A DNA stretch of 64,000 nucleotides, from NCBI GenBank assembly GCA_964513215.1, contig CAZELU010000005.1, forward strand, positions 14,881-78,880. Direction: 5' to 3'. The DNA is from Casp-actino8 sp964513215 (GTDB taxonomy: Bacteria > Actinomycetota > Acidimicrobiia > Acidimicrobiales > Ilumatobacteraceae). A program made the position numbers and the translations under genes. This document shows positions 16,963-25,803 of this stretch, piece by piece (position 1 is the stretch's first letter; every line of letters starts with the position of its first letter). The notes under the pieces are model-generated. The model saw only the letters and a list, made by a program, of their open reading frames with translations, did not search any database and was not told the origin of the DNA.

Positions 16963-18041
16963 AGAATCAGCGTCTCCAGCGCGCGATGGTGACGGCGGCC
17001 AGTTCGGTCTTGGCCGTCATCGTCGCTCTCGCCATCTCGGCGATCATCCTCTTGATCACCGGCAAGGATCCGGTCAAGGCCTACAGCACACTGTTCGGTG
17101 CGGCCGGCGAATCTCGCGTTCTCCAGGGCATGGCCAATCGCGCCACACCGCTCATGATCTCGGCCGCCGCGGTTGCGATCGGATTCAAGATGAATCTGTT
17201 CAACATCGGCGTCGAAGGTCAGATGCGCGTGGCTCTCCTCACCACCGCGGTGGTCGGTGCCGCCGTCGACTTGCCGCCGGTTCTGCACGTCTTGTTCTGC
17301 CTCGTCGTGGCCATGACCGCCGGTGCGCTGTGGGCCGGAATCGCCGGTTGGCTGAAGGTGAAGCGCAACGTCAACGAAGTGATCTCCACGATCATGCTCA
17401 ACTTCATCGCTCTGTCGCTGGTTGCGTGGGCGTTCGACGACTTCTTCCGTGTGGAGAGCCCGACCGAGAGCCTCCTCGTGAAGACGAAAGAACTGCCGAA
17501 GTCGGCCTGGTTCCCCGACCTCGTCGATCGCCGCCTGAACGGCATGTTCATCGTCGCGATCCTCGTGCTGATTCTGTTCTGGGTCGTCGTCTGGAAGACC
17601 AAGTTCGGTTTCCGGTTGCGCGCGTCGGGTGGCAACTCGGGTGCCGCACGCGCCACTGGCGTCAATCCCAAGAAGATGATCCTCATCTCGATGCTGCTGT
17701 CGGGTGCGATCGCCGGCCTCGTGGGCATGCGTGCGCTTCTCGGTGACGTTCACGCGTATCAGAACAACCTGGCCGAACAACAAGGCTTCAACGGCATCGC
17801 GGTCGCGCTGCTCGGGCGCAATCATCCCCTCGGCATCTTCTTCTCGGCCCTGCTGTTCGGCTTCCTCGGTGAGGCCTCGGGCAAGTTGCAGCTCGAAGAC
17901 ATCCCGAAGGAGATCACCACGATCATGTCGGGCATCATCGTGCTCGCCGTCGTGATCATCAACGAGGCCGTCAAACGTTGGGACAACCGACGAATTCAAC
18001 GCAAGGCCGCAGCCGAGATCGAGGCGGAGGCCAAGTCGTGA
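16959..18041 (+). CDS. ABC nucleoside importer permease 1
   Basis: The 360-residue integral membrane protein has about nine helices and the BPD_transp_2 pattern found in YufP/NupP-type permeases, with GFKMNLFNIGVEGQM around residues 68-82 and GGNSGAARATGVNPKKM as the cytoplasmic coupling loop that contacts the ATPase. The final helix is followed by a charged tail. The start overlaps the ATPase stop by ATGA, and the stop overlaps the next permease start (GTGA). It forms the membrane channel with the permease at 18038. Confidence 0.9.
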   Translation: MKNQRLQRAMVTAASSVLAVIVALAISAIILLITGKDPVKAYSTLFGAAGESRVLQGMANRATPLMISAAAVAIGFKMNLFNIGVEGQMRVALLTTAVVGAAVDLPPVLHVLFCLVVAMTAGALWAGIAGWLKVKRNVNEVISTIMLNFIALSLVAWAFDDFFRVESPTESLLVKTKELPKSAWFPDLVDRRLNGMFIVAILVLILFWVVVWKTKFGFRLRASGGNSGAARATGVNPKKMILISMLLSGAIAGLVGMRALLGDVHAYQNNLAEQQGFNGIAVALLGRNHPLGIFFSALLFGFLGEASGKLQLEDIPKEITTIMSGIIVLAVVIINEAVKRWDNRRIQRKAAAEIEAEAKS

Positions 18042-19330
18042 CCGCCACCATGCAACCCACCACCACTCCGCGCTCGTTGGCGTGGAAGAACCTGTCGCCC
18101 TTGCGCCGAGCCTCCATCTTGTGGCTCGGCGGACTCTTGATCTTCTCGATCGTGCGCATCATCGCCGATGCCGACGACATCACGAGTTCGGGAACCATCT
18201 CGTCGACGTTGCGCGTGGCCACGCCGATTCTGTTGGCCGGTCTCGCCGGTCTCTGGGCCGAGCGTGCCGGCATCGTGAACATCGGTATCGAGGGCATGAT
18301 GATCATCGGCTCGTGGTGCGGTGGTTACGGCGCCTGGAAGTGGGGGTCATGGGGCGGTATCGCACTGGCGCTCGTGGGCGGCATGCTCGTGGGCCTGCTG
18401 CACGCATTGGCCACCGTTCGCTTCAACGTCGATCACGTCGTGTCGGGTATCGCCATCAACACACTGGCCGCTGGCTCCACCGAGTATCTCTCGATCATCT
18501 TCTTCAAGGGCCAAAAAGGTGGCGGAGAGAGCCAGTCACCTCCCGGCAAGGGCGGATACGGCGAGTTCGACATGCCGTTCCTGGCCGGTGGACGAATTGG
18601 CAACTGGAAGAGCCCCGACATCTTGAAGTGGTTCGAGGACAAGCACGACATCCCGTTGATTCCCGACATGGCCGGATTCATTCGCGGACTCGTGAGTGAC
18701 GTGTACCTGCCCACGATCCTGGCCATCGCCATCATTCCGCTGTCGGTATACGTGTTGTGGCGCACCCGGTGGGGTCTGCGTCTGCGTTCGAGCGGCGAGT
18801 CACCGCAGGCCGGTGAGTCACTCGGCGTGGCGATCAATCGTCTGCGGTATCAGGCGATGGCGATCAGCGGCGCGTTGGCGGCTTTCGGCGGCGCGTACTT
18901 GTCGTGTGTGTTCACCAGCACGTATCGCCAGGGACAGACGGGTGGCCAGGGCTTCATTGGTCTGGCCACCACGATCTTCGGCAACTGGCAGCCGTGGGGC
19001 GTGTTCCGTGGGTCGCTGCTGTTCGGATTCCCGACCGCGCTCAAGTTCCGCGACGAACGCAACGTTCCGGCACTTCTGTTGGTGGCCGCAGTGGCGTTGG
19101 TGATCGTGGCGGGCGTGATGGTGCTACGCAAACGATCGGTGATCGTCACGAGTTGTCTCGCCGCGGCAGTGTGCCTGGTGATCGCGTACAACGTGGTCGA
19201 CAAGGTTCCATCGGAGTTCGTGGCCGCCACGCCGTACATCGTGACCGTGATCGTGTTGGCGGGAGCACGGCAGCAGCTGCGGCCACCGGCGCACGCCGGG
19301 CTTCCCTACCGCCCCGGCGAATCCCACTGA
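18038..19330 (+). CDS. ABC nucleoside importer permease 2
   Basis: The 430-residue permease resembles YufQ/NupQ. The motif GLWAERAGIVNIGIEGMM (about residues 72-89) and the coupling loop SSGESPQAGESLGVAINRLR are diagnostic. It is longer than usual, with a roughly 70-residue insertion (GQKGGGESQSPPGKGGYG onward to the DMAGFIRG segment) between membrane helices that probably faces outside. The C-terminus carries two extra hydrophobic helices. GTG 18038 overlaps the previous stop. It completes a BMP-type importer, probably for purine nucleosides given the salvage genes downstream. Confidence 0.88.
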   Translation: MTATMQPTTTPRSLAWKNLSPLRRASILWLGGLLIFSIVRIIADADDITSSGTISSTLRVATPILLAGLAGLWAERAGIVNIGIEGMMIIGSWCGGYGAWKWGSWGGIALALVGGMLVGLLHALATVRFNVDHVVSGIAINTLAAGSTEYLSIIFFKGQKGGGESQSPPGKGGYGEFDMPFLAGGRIGNWKSPDILKWFEDKHDIPLIPDMAGFIRGLVSDVYLPTILAIAIIPLSVYVLWRTRWGLRLRSSGESPQAGESLGVAINRLRYQAMAISGALAAFGGAYLSCVFTSTYRQGQTGGQGFIGLATTIFGNWQPWGVFRGSLLFGFPTALKFRDERNVPALLLVAAVALVIVAGVMVLRKRSVIVTSCLAAAVCLVIAYNVVDKVPSEFVAATPYIVTVIVLAGARQQLRPPAHAGLPYRPGESH

Positions 19331-19343
19331 CGTTCAGCTGATA

Positions 19344-19766
19344 TCAGCGTGAGCCGAGGCGGGCGACGGCCTCGACTTCGATGCCACCGCGTGGCTTCTG
19401 CGTGAGCGTCACGGTCACCGACAACGGGCGGGCCGTGTCCATGATCTCGCGCGCGATCTCCGCTGTGAGTGCCTCGGCGAATACCGCCCGATCGCGAAAG
19501 CCCCACAGATACAGCTTGAGGCTCTTCGACTCGACGCACCACTCGCCCGGGCGATACTCGATCACGACGCGTGACAGGTCGGGCTGATTGGTGACCGGGC
19601 ACATCGACGCCAGTTCGTCGGTGGTGAACCGCACGATCTCCACGTCGGCCGGAGCAGGGAAGACCTCGACGTGCGGAATGGCCTCACGGACCTCGCGGCC
19701 CAGGACCGTCAGGCGGTCGAGAGTGGCTGCGTCGTGCGGATCGAGTCGCGCCGGTGTGGCATTCAT
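19344..19766 (-). CDS. queF: QueF-type NADPH-dependent preQ0 reductase
   Basis: The 140-residue T-fold protein is the short, unimodal QueF form. The catalytic Cys56 and Asp63 lie in CPVTNQPD and the NADPH motif ESKSLKLYLW is at residues 79-88. QueF reduces the nitrile of 7-cyano-7-deazaguanine (preQ0) to preQ1 in queuosine biosynthesis. One oddity is that the usual Phe-His-Glu segment reads Phe-Ala-Glu here (residues 96-98), so a substrate-contacting histidine is absent. No other queuosine gene is in the window. A TACCCT box ends 7 bases before ATG 19766. It is convergent with the nucleoside importer. Confidence 0.85.
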   Translation of the reverse strand: MNATPARLDPHDAATLDRLTVLGREVREAIPHVEVFPAPADVEIVRFTTDELASMCPVTNQPDLSRVVIEYRPGEWCVESKSLKLYLWGFRDRAVFAEALTAEIAREIMDTARPLSVTVTLTQKPRGGIEVEAVARLGSR

Positions 19767-19773
19767 GGCTCCC

Positions 19774-19779
19774 AGGGTA
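19774..19779 (-). promoter_or_regulatory. -10 box for queF
   Basis: TACCCT (minus strand) ends 7 bases before ATG 19766. Confidence 0.55.
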
Positions 19780-19809
19780 CGGCGAAATCCCGAATCTGCG
19801 ACCGAGCGT

Positions 19810-19815
19810 TACGCT
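19810..19815 (+). promoter_or_regulatory. -10 box for the PhyH-like gene
   Basis: TACGCT ends 6 bases before ATG 19822, giving a leaderless-type start. Confidence 0.6.
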
Positions 19816-19821
19816 TCAGAC

Positions 19822-20712
19822 ATGGGACGCGTGCTCTCCGACGATCAGATCGAGCGTTACGAGCACGACGGCTTCCTGGTGATCCCCGACTTCGTGGGCC
19901 GTGACGTCTGTGCACGAGTGAAGGCCCGAGCCGAGCACATCCTCCAGTCGTTCGACCCTGACGCCAATCGCAGCGTGTTCACCACCAACGAACAGGAACG
20001 CCATGCCGACGAGCAGTTCATGGCGTCGGCTACGGGTATCCACTGCTTCTTCGAAGAGGAAGCATTCGGCCCCGATGGTCGACTCGGACAACCGAAGGAA
20101 CTGAGCGTCAACAAGATCGGCCACGCTCTCCATGATCTCGACGACGTCTTCGAGGAGTTCTCGTACGCGCCAGCCCTCGCCGATGTGGCGGCCGACATCG
20201 GAATGCCTGACGCTCTCGCGCTGCAGAGCATGTACATCTGCAAGCAGCCATTCATCGGCGGTGAGGTCGGCTGTCATCAGGACGCCACGTTCCTCTACAC
20301 CGATCCCGTCACCGTGACCGGTTTCTGGTTCGCGCTCGAAGACGCCACCCTTGAGAACGGATGCCTGTGGGCTCAGCCCGGTGGGCATCGCACCACTCTG
20401 CGCAAGACGTATCGCCGACTCGGAGTGCGCAATGACGAAGGCGCCGAGTTCATCGAACACGATCCGCAGCCGCTCCCCGCTCCGAGCGACGGACTCGTGC
20501 CCCTCGAAGTGAGTGCGGGCACACTCGTGATACTGCACGGTCTCCTGCCGCACTGGAGCGACGTCAACCGCAGCGGAAAGAGCCGCCACGCGTACTCGCT
20601 GCACTGCATCGCCGAATCGGCCGAGTATCCGGCCTGGAATTGGCTACAGCGAACCCCCGATCTCCCCCTGCGTCGCCTCGATGGCCGCGCTCGAACGAAA
20701 GCCCCCGCATGA
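19822..20712 (+). CDS. phytanoyl-CoA dioxygenase (PhyH) family oxygenase
   Basis: The 296-residue protein has the non-haem Fe(II)/2-oxoglutarate oxygenase pattern of PhyH. The metal triad is His152 and Asp154 (GCHQDATF) with distal His244 (LPHWSDVN), and Arg255 (GKSRHAY) is placed to bind 2-oxoglutarate. Such enzymes hydroxylate small substrates or acyl-CoAs. The protein begins with SDDQIERYEHDGFLVIPDF, typical of the family. The ATG at 19822 is set by the TACGCT box. Its stop overlaps the adenosine deaminase start (ATGA), so it may act on a nucleoside-related compound, but this is inference. Confidence 0.85.
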   Translation: MGRVLSDDQIERYEHDGFLVIPDFVGRDVCARVKARAEHILQSFDPDANRSVFTTNEQERHADEQFMASATGIHCFFEEEAFGPDGRLGQPKELSVNKIGHALHDLDDVFEEFSYAPALADVAADIGMPDALALQSMYICKQPFIGGEVGCHQDATFLYTDPVTVTGFWFALEDATLENGCLWAQPGGHRTTLRKTYRRLGVRNDEGAEFIEHDPQPLPAPSDGLVPLEVSAGTLVILHGLLPHWSDVNRSGKSRHAYSLHCIAESAEYPAWNWLQRTPDLPLRRLDGRARTKAPA

Positions 20713-21800
20713 GCAACGATGTCGCCGACTTCATCCAGTACCCCAAGGTTCTCCTGCACGATCACCTCGACGGTGGAGTCCGCCCGCAAACCGTGGTCGA
20801 ACTGGCCGCCGAGTACGGCTACAAGGGTCTGCCCACCACCGATGTCGACGATCTGTCGAAGTGGTTCCATCGCGGGGCCAAGCGCAACGACCTCGTTCTG
20901 TATCTCGAGACGTTCGCGCACACCGTCGGCGTGATGCAAGACCGCGACGCGATCGAACGCGTCTCGTTCGAATGCGCCCGCGATCTGGCCAACGACGGCG
21001 TGGTGTACGCCGAAGTTCGTATGGCTCCCGAATTGTGCACCGAGAAGGGCCTCACTCTCGACGAAGTGATGAAGGCCATCCTCGACGGCTTTCGACGTGG
21101 CTCGGCCGGAACTGATCTCACGATCTACGCGATCTGCTCGGCCATGCGCACAGCGGCGCGCAGTCTCGAGATCGCCGAGCTGGCGGTGCGGTGGCGCGAC
21201 GAAGGAGTGGTCGGCTTCGACATCGCCGGCGCCGAAGCCGGCTATCCGCCCACGCGCCATCTCGAGGCCTTCAATCACGTCCAGCGCGAGAACTTCCACA
21301 CCACGATTCACGCGGGTGAAGCATTCGGCCTACCGAGCATCTGGGAAGCGGTGCAGTTGTGCGGGGCCGAGCGGCTCGGTCACGGTGTGCGCATCGTCGA
21401 CGACATCACCGGGGAGCCGGGTAACGAGCAACTCGGCCGGCTCGCGGCCTTCGTGCGCGACCGCCGCATACCCCTCGAGCTCTGCCCCACCAGCAACGTG
21501 AACACCGGTGTCTGCGGGTCGATCGCCGAACATCCCATCGGGATGCTCCGCCGCTTGCGCTTCCGCGTCACGGTCAACACCGACAACCGGCTCATGAGCA
21601 ACACGAGCATGTCGAAGGAGTTCGCGCAGTTGTCGGAAGCCTTCGGCTGGGGTGTCGACGATTTCGAATGGCTCACGGTCAACGCCATGAAGAGCGCCTT
21701 CGCCCCCTTCCCCGAGCGGCTCCGGATCATCAGCGGCCTCATCAAGCCCCGGTACGCGCTGGCGCGAGCCGAGCAGACATTGGGAGCCGCCACCCGCTGA
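20709..21800 (+). CDS. add: adenosine deaminase
   Basis: The 363-residue TIM-barrel protein carries the adenosine deaminase zinc and catalytic residues: His17 and His19 (LLHDHLDGG), His201 and Glu204 (IHAGEAFG), His225 (LGHGVRI) and Asp292 (VNTDNRL). It converts adenosine and deoxyadenosine to inosine and deoxyinosine. The last aspartate is followed by Asn rather than a second Asp, a variant I associate with actinobacterial ADAs. It overlaps the PhyH-like gene by four bases and precedes upp, fitting a salvage role behind the nucleoside importer. Confidence 0.9.
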   Translation: MSNDVADFIQYPKVLLHDHLDGGVRPQTVVELAAEYGYKGLPTTDVDDLSKWFHRGAKRNDLVLYLETFAHTVGVMQDRDAIERVSFECARDLANDGVVYAEVRMAPELCTEKGLTLDEVMKAILDGFRRGSAGTDLTIYAICSAMRTAARSLEIAELAVRWRDEGVVGFDIAGAEAGYPPTRHLEAFNHVQRENFHTTIHAGEAFGLPSIWEAVQLCGAERLGHGVRIVDDITGEPGNEQLGRLAAFVRDRRIPLELCPTSNVNTGVCGSIAEHPIGMLRRLRFRVTVNTDNRLMSNTSMSKEFAQLSEAFGWGVDDFEWLTVNAMKSAFAPFPERLRIISGLIKPRYALARAEQTLGAATR

Positions 21801-21805
21801 TCTGG

Positions 21806-21811
21806 AACAAT
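21806..21811 (+). promoter_or_regulatory. possible -10 box for upp
   Basis: AACAAT ends 6 bases before ATG 21818. It keeps the A at position 2 and T at position 6 of the local -10 pattern but lacks the first T. Confidence 0.35.
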
Positions 21812-21817
21812 GGGCGC

Positions 21818-22453
21818 ATGCCCGTTGAAGTCCACGTCGTCGACCACCCGCTCATCGCCGATTCGCTCACGCGGATCCGTGACGCGAGCACGCCCAACGC
21901 GTTGTTCCGTCAGGAACTCGAGCGGGTCGGCATCCTGTTGTTGGCCGAAGCCACGCGCGATCTGGCCACCAAGGCCGTGCGCGTGAAGACGCCGCTGGTC
22001 GAGACCGACGGGCGCGCGTTGGCGACTCAACCGGTCGTCGTGCCGGTGTTGCGGGCCGGCCTCGGATTCGTGCACGCGGCACAAGAACTCATGCCCAACG
22101 CCGATGTGGGTTTCGTGGGCATCAGTCGTGACGAGCACACGTTCCAGCCCAAGCCGTACGTGAACAAGTTGCCCGAGTCGCTGGCGGGTCGCACGTGCAT
22201 CGTGCTCGATCCGATGCTGGCGACCGGCGGTTCGCTCGCACATGCAGTCGAGTTGTTGCTCGAACGCCATGCCACCGGTCCGATCATCGTCGTGTGCGTG
22301 TTGGCGGCGCCGGAAGGAATCGAATTCCTGCGCAAGCAGGGATCGAATCTCGTGATCTACACGGCGTCGGTCGACGAGCGGCTGAACGAGAACGCGTTCA
22401 TCGTGCCGGGCTTGGGCGACGCCGGCGATCGCCAATTCGGCGCCCCCCACTGA
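21818..22453 (+). CDS. upp: uracil phosphoribosyltransferase
   Basis: The 211-residue enzyme makes UMP from uracil and PRPP. The PRPP-binding loop DPMLATGGS is at residues 131-139, and the N-terminal HPLIADSLTRIRD and the PVVVPVLRAGLGF stretch are typical. The C-terminal segment PGLGDAGDRQFG is the uracil-binding part, where backbone contacts from the conserved Gly-Asp-rich loop select uracil. Length matches the family. It lies 17 bases after add, in the same direction, and completes a salvage group with the importer and adenosine deaminase. Confidence 0.93.
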   Translation: MPVEVHVVDHPLIADSLTRIRDASTPNALFRQELERVGILLLAEATRDLATKAVRVKTPLVETDGRALATQPVVVPVLRAGLGFVHAAQELMPNADVGFVGISRDEHTFQPKPYVNKLPESLAGRTCIVLDPMLATGGSLAHAVELLLERHATGPIIVVCVLAAPEGIEFLRKQGSNLVIYTASVDERLNENAFIVPGLGDAGDRQFGAPH

Positions 22454-22511
22454 CCTTCCCCTCATGGGTGCGAAACCCCGGCAAAAATGCCGTTTCTGAC
22501 GCCCAATCACC

Positions 22512-22517
22512 TACCGT
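22512..22517 (+). promoter_or_regulatory. -10 box for the quinone reductase gene
   Basis: TACCGT ends 6 bases before ATG 22524. Confidence 0.6.
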
Positions 22518-22523
22518 TACCGC

Positions 22524-23498
22524 ATGCGCGCCATCGTCTGCCGTCAGTTCGGACCCATCGACGATCTCGTGGTGGAGGATCGCCCGTCACCTGATTTGTT
22601 CCCGTCGTGCATCCGCATCGCCGTGAACGCGTGCGGGGTGAACTTCGTCGACGCGCTGTTCGTGCAGGGCAAGTATCAGATCAAGCCGCCCACGCCGTTC
22701 GTGCCAGGAATGGAAGTGGTGGGACGCGTCACCGAGGTGGCTCCCGATGTCGAGGGAATCGCCGTGGGCACGCGCGTGTTCGCCAACGTCGGATTGGGTG
22801 GATTCGCGAGCGAGGCCGTCGTGGCCGCCAAGCGCGTGATGGTTCTTCCCGACAACCTGTCCGATGGCCAGGCCGCCACCTTCATGCAGAGTTACCTCAC
22901 CGCATGGTTCGCCCTCGTCGAACGTGCGCGCGTGGAGGCCGGCAAGTGGCTGCTGGTGATCGGCGCCGGAAGTGGCGTCGGTCTCGGTGCTGTCGACGTG
23001 GGCCACGCACTCGGACTGCGGGTGATCGCCGTTGCGTCGACCGATGAGAAGCGGAGGTTGGCCACCGAGCGCGGCGCCGACGCTGTGATCGATTCGCGGT
23101 TGACGCCCGACGAGATCAAGGAGAAGGCCAAGGAGATTTCCGGCGGCGGAGTCGACTACATCTACGACCCCGTGGGTGGCGAGCTCGGTGAGACCTCTCT
23201 GCGAGCGCTCACCGATGACGGTCAGTACCTCGTGATCGGATTCGTGGGTGGCATTCCCCGACTTCCGGCCAATCAGGTGTTGCTTCGCAACCGCCGGGTC
23301 ACCGGGGTCGACTGGGGCGGTTGGGCCGGAAAGAACCCGGGCCTCAACGATCGCATGCTCGCGCAGGTTCTCGAACTCATCGCGCAAGGACGCCTCCGAC
23401 CGGTCGAGCCCGTCACCTACGCACTCGACGACGCCGCCCGCGCGCTGCACGATCTCGAAGATCGCAAAGTGGCCGGCAAGATCGCATTGGTTCCGTAG
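22524..23498 (+). CDS. zinc-independent MDR oxidoreductase (quinone reductase type)
   Basis: The 324-residue protein is a medium-chain dehydrogenase of the NADPH:quinone reductase/zeta-crystallin branch. It has the GroES-like N-terminal domain with PFVPGMEVVGRVTEV and an NADPH Rossmann site VIGAGSGVGLGAVDVGHALG near residue 150. The zinc-binding cysteines of alcohol dehydrogenases are absent. The substrate could be a quinone, an enone or an acyl-CoA such as crotonyl-CoA. A leaderless-type promoter precedes it, and the RibD-like reductase 14 bases downstream is probably in the same transcript. Confidence 0.87.
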   Translation: MRAIVCRQFGPIDDLVVEDRPSPDLFPSCIRIAVNACGVNFVDALFVQGKYQIKPPTPFVPGMEVVGRVTEVAPDVEGIAVGTRVFANVGLGGFASEAVVAAKRVMVLPDNLSDGQAATFMQSYLTAWFALVERARVEAGKWLLVIGAGSGVGLGAVDVGHALGLRVIAVASTDEKRRLATERGADAVIDSRLTPDEIKEKAKEISGGGVDYIYDPVGGELGETSLRALTDDGQYLVIGFVGGIPRLPANQVLLRNRRVTGVDWGGWAGKNPGLNDRMLAQVLELIAQGRLRPVEPVTYALDDAARALHDLEDRKVAGKIALVP

Positions 23499-23512
23499 GA
23501 CCTCGGGCTTCC

Positions 23513-24118
23513 ATGCGCATGCTCTTCCCGTCACCACGTGAGGTGACGATCCCGGAGGCGTACGACGGATCGCACCGTCGCGCCTACACCGATCGTCCCT
23601 GGATCGTGATGTCGATGATCTCGACGGCCGACGGCGCGATTGCGTTGGAAGGGTCCTCGGCACTGCTCGGCGGGCCGTCCGATCGCGACGTGTTCCTGTT
23701 CTTGCACCGATCGGCCGACACCGTGTTCGTGGGAGCCGAGACGGTGCGATCCGACAACTACTCGCCGCTGCCGCTGCATCAGCGGCTCGTGGTCATGTCG
23801 TCGAGCGGCGATCTCGGCCGCAATTCGGAGGCTCTTCTCGCGGCCCCGAACACGCGGGTGGTCGCCGGTGACGTTCGCGACGTCGTCGCCACTCTCGAAG
23901 GCGACGTGTGCGTTCTCGAAGGTGGACCAACGCTCAACGGCCAGATGCTCGCGGCCGATCTGGTGGACGAAGTGTGTCTCACGATTGCTCCGCGTTTCAT
24001 CGCCGGGCGCAGCGATCGCGCGGCCGAGGGGGCCTGGGCGATGCGCGAGCCGTGGCACCTCGCCCATGTGTGCGAGGACGACGGATTCGTGTTCCTTCGC
24101 TATCTGCGCAGCGCTTGA
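23513..24118 (+). CDS. RibD C-terminal domain (pyrimidine reductase-like) protein
   Basis: The 201-residue protein has the RibD-C/dihydrofolate-reductase-like fold: RPWIVMSMISTADGAIALEG near the N-terminus, FVGAETVRSDNYSPL in the middle and CVLEGGPTLNGQMLAADLVDEV, the NADPH and product motif, toward the end. Free-standing RibD-C proteins of actinobacteria reduce pyrimidine- or flavin-like substrates; an F420-linked member is also known in the wider family. The canonical riboflavin genes are not nearby. A second in-frame ATG two codons later (23519) is an alternative start. Confidence 0.82.
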   Translation: MRMLFPSPREVTIPEAYDGSHRRAYTDRPWIVMSMISTADGAIALEGSSALLGGPSDRDVFLFLHRSADTVFVGAETVRSDNYSPLPLHQRLVVMSSSGDLGRNSEALLAAPNTRVVAGDVRDVVATLEGDVCVLEGGPTLNGQMLAADLVDEVCLTIAPRFIAGRSDRAAEGAWAMREPWHLAHVCEDDGFVFLRYLRSA

Positions 24119-24136
24119 GTTCTGCCGCCCACCGGC

Positions 24137-25012
24137 TTACGGGGCGCCGAAGCGGAGAAGCGACTTCACGGGTGGACGCACCATCACGTTGAGTTCGATG
24201 TCGTCGCCACTCTTACGTCGCAACGTCGGCACGGCCTCGGCGAAGGGCGGTGCATCCGGAACTCGCGCCAGCAACGTGGCCGCCACTTCCGCGGCCTGGA
24301 TGGCCAATGTCTCGAGTTTGTGGTGACGATGCAACCGGACCCCCAAATCGACTTGACCCAGACTGTCGATTCCGAACTGGCGATACATGTCGATCAGAAG
24401 TCCGATCTCCACACCCCAACCGGTCGCGAACGGCACCGCTTCGAGCATCGTGCGACGACCCGCGTACTCACCGGCCAGAGGTTGCTGCATCTCGGCGATT
24501 TCCGGGAAGAACAGTGACAGCAGAGGACGGGCCACCAGTTCGGTGGTGCGGCCTCCCCCACCCAAGTGGGACGGACGTTCATAACTGGCTTTCACCAGTC
24601 CCAGTTGGTCGTCGAGCAGAAGCGGAATGACGAGGCGGATGATCCAGTCGGGTGTGAAGCTCGTGATGTCGCCGTCGCACCACACGACGATGTCGCCCTT
24701 CGACGCGACCAGACTCGCCCACAGCGCATTGCCCTTGCCCTGCGCGGTGCCGTGGAAGAAGTGCACGTAGTCGACGGGCACGACGGTCGCCCCGGCCTCA
24801 CTGGCCACCTCGGCGGTTCCGTCGGACGATCCGTCGTCGAGCACGATCAGTTCGTCGACGAGGGTGCCGACGAGCGCGTCGTCGATCATGCGTACGAGGT
24901 CGCCGATCGTCTCGGCTTCGTTGCGACACGGAATGCACACCGACACCGACACGTCGTTCTTCAGAGCCATCGCGGTGGACAGATCCCAACCGGTCGGATC
25001 GAACGTCTTCAT
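24137..25012 (-). CDS. gpgS: glucosyl-3-phosphoglycerate synthase
   Basis: The 291-residue GT-A enzyme matches GpgS (GT81): SVSVCIPCRNEAETIGDLV, LIVLDDGSSDGT for nucleotide binding, HFFHGTAQGKGNALWASL and the metal-binding Asp-Gly-Asp in VWCDGDITSF. It transfers glucose from UDP-glucose to 3-phosphoglycerate, the first step toward glucosylglycerate and, in mycobacteria, methylglucose lipopolysaccharides. The Mycobacterium tuberculosis gene Rv1208 lies directly beside folP2, and here too a FolP2-like gene is the neighbour, although divergently oriented. A GAGGAG Shine-Dalgarno sequence precedes the ATG. Confidence 0.88.
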   Translation of the reverse strand: MKTFDPTGWDLSTAMALKNDVSVSVCIPCRNEAETIGDLVRMIDDALVGTLVDELIVLDDGSSDGTAEVASEAGATVVPVDYVHFFHGTAQGKGNALWASLVASKGDIVVWCDGDITSFTPDWIIRLVIPLLLDDQLGLVKASYERPSHLGGGGRTTELVARPLLSLFFPEIAEMQQPLAGEYAGRRTMLEAVPFATGWGVEIGLLIDMYRQFGIDSLGQVDLGVRLHRHHKLETLAIQAAEVAATLLARVPDAPPFAEAVPTLRRKSGDDIELNVMVRPPVKSLLRFGAP

Positions 25013-25029
25013 CGTCTCCTCAGCCGCCC

Positions 25030-25035
25030 TAGCCT
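25030..25035 (+). promoter_or_regulatory. -10 box for the FolP-like gene
   Basis: TAGCCT ends 6 bases before ATG 25042. Confidence 0.6.
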
Positions 25036-25041
25036 GACACC

Positions 25042-25791
25042 ATGTTCTTGTACGGCGTCGTGAACGCGTCTCCCGACTCGCTCAACACCGATTCAATAGC
25101 CACGGACGCCGAGTCGGCTACTCGCCGCGGTGAATATCTCCTGACGCACGGATGTCAAGGAATCGACCTCGGTGGCCAGGGCTCCACCGACGCGGCCACC
25201 GTGGTTCCGTGGCAGGACGAATGGGAGCGCCTCCGCGACATCGTGCGCGCGCTGGCCGCTTTCGGTGTTCCGCTGAGTATCGATTCGTGGAAGCCCGAGG
25301 TCACGCGCCTGGCTCTCGAACACGGGTGCACCGTCATCAATGCCGCCGACGGAATGCAGACCGACGAAATGTGGCAGGTGGCCGCCGACTTTCGCGTGCC
25401 GATCGTTCTTCCGTTCTTGTCCGGCCCCAATCCGCGGCAGATGCAGTTGGTGAAGGACGATCCGGTCGGTGTGATGATCTCGTTCTTCGACGAACAGTTG
25501 CGCATCGCCGACCGGTACGGGCTTCGTGATCTGTGCATTCTCGATCCGGGAACCGGATTCGCACCGTCGAACTGGCCATGGGAGGAACGATTCGTCTACC
25601 AAAAGCGCGTGTATTCGAACCTCGACGCGCTGCGCCAATTCGGGCTTCCCCTCTACATCGCGCTGCCCTGGAAGGAAACCGCGCAACACGACGAGCTACT
25701 CGAGATCGTCCTACGTCAACGTCCCGAGTACGGTCGCGCGCACTACCCCGAGAAGATCCGTCGCGTGGAGGCCGAACTCGGACTCTCGTGA
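25042..25791 (+). CDS. dihydropteroate synthase-like protein (FolP2 type)
   Basis: The 249-residue TIM-barrel protein resembles FolP but several DHPS hallmarks are altered. GVVNASPDSLN replaces the usual NVTPDSF, DLGGQGSTDAA replaces GGESTRPG, and the end of the barrel has ALPWKET instead of Ser-Arg-Lys. DPGTGFA near the middle is kept. Mycobacterial FolP2 (Rv1207) has the same neighbour, gpgS, and is reported not to make dihydropteroate. I infer this protein is also not a true DHPS. It may act on a different pterin-like or sugar substrate; the folB-folK gene lies 13 bases downstream, but convergently. Confidence 0.78.
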   Translation: MFLYGVVNASPDSLNTDSIATDAESATRRGEYLLTHGCQGIDLGGQGSTDAATVVPWQDEWERLRDIVRALAAFGVPLSIDSWKPEVTRLALEHGCTVINAADGMQTDEMWQVAADFRVPIVLPFLSGPNPRQMQLVKDDPVGVMISFFDEQLRIADRYGLRDLCILDPGTGFAPSNWPWEERFVYQKRVYSNLDALRQFGLPLYIALPWKETAQHDELLEIVLRQRPEYGRAHYPEKIRRVEAELGLS

Positions 25792-25803
25792 CCCGGCTGG
25801 CGG

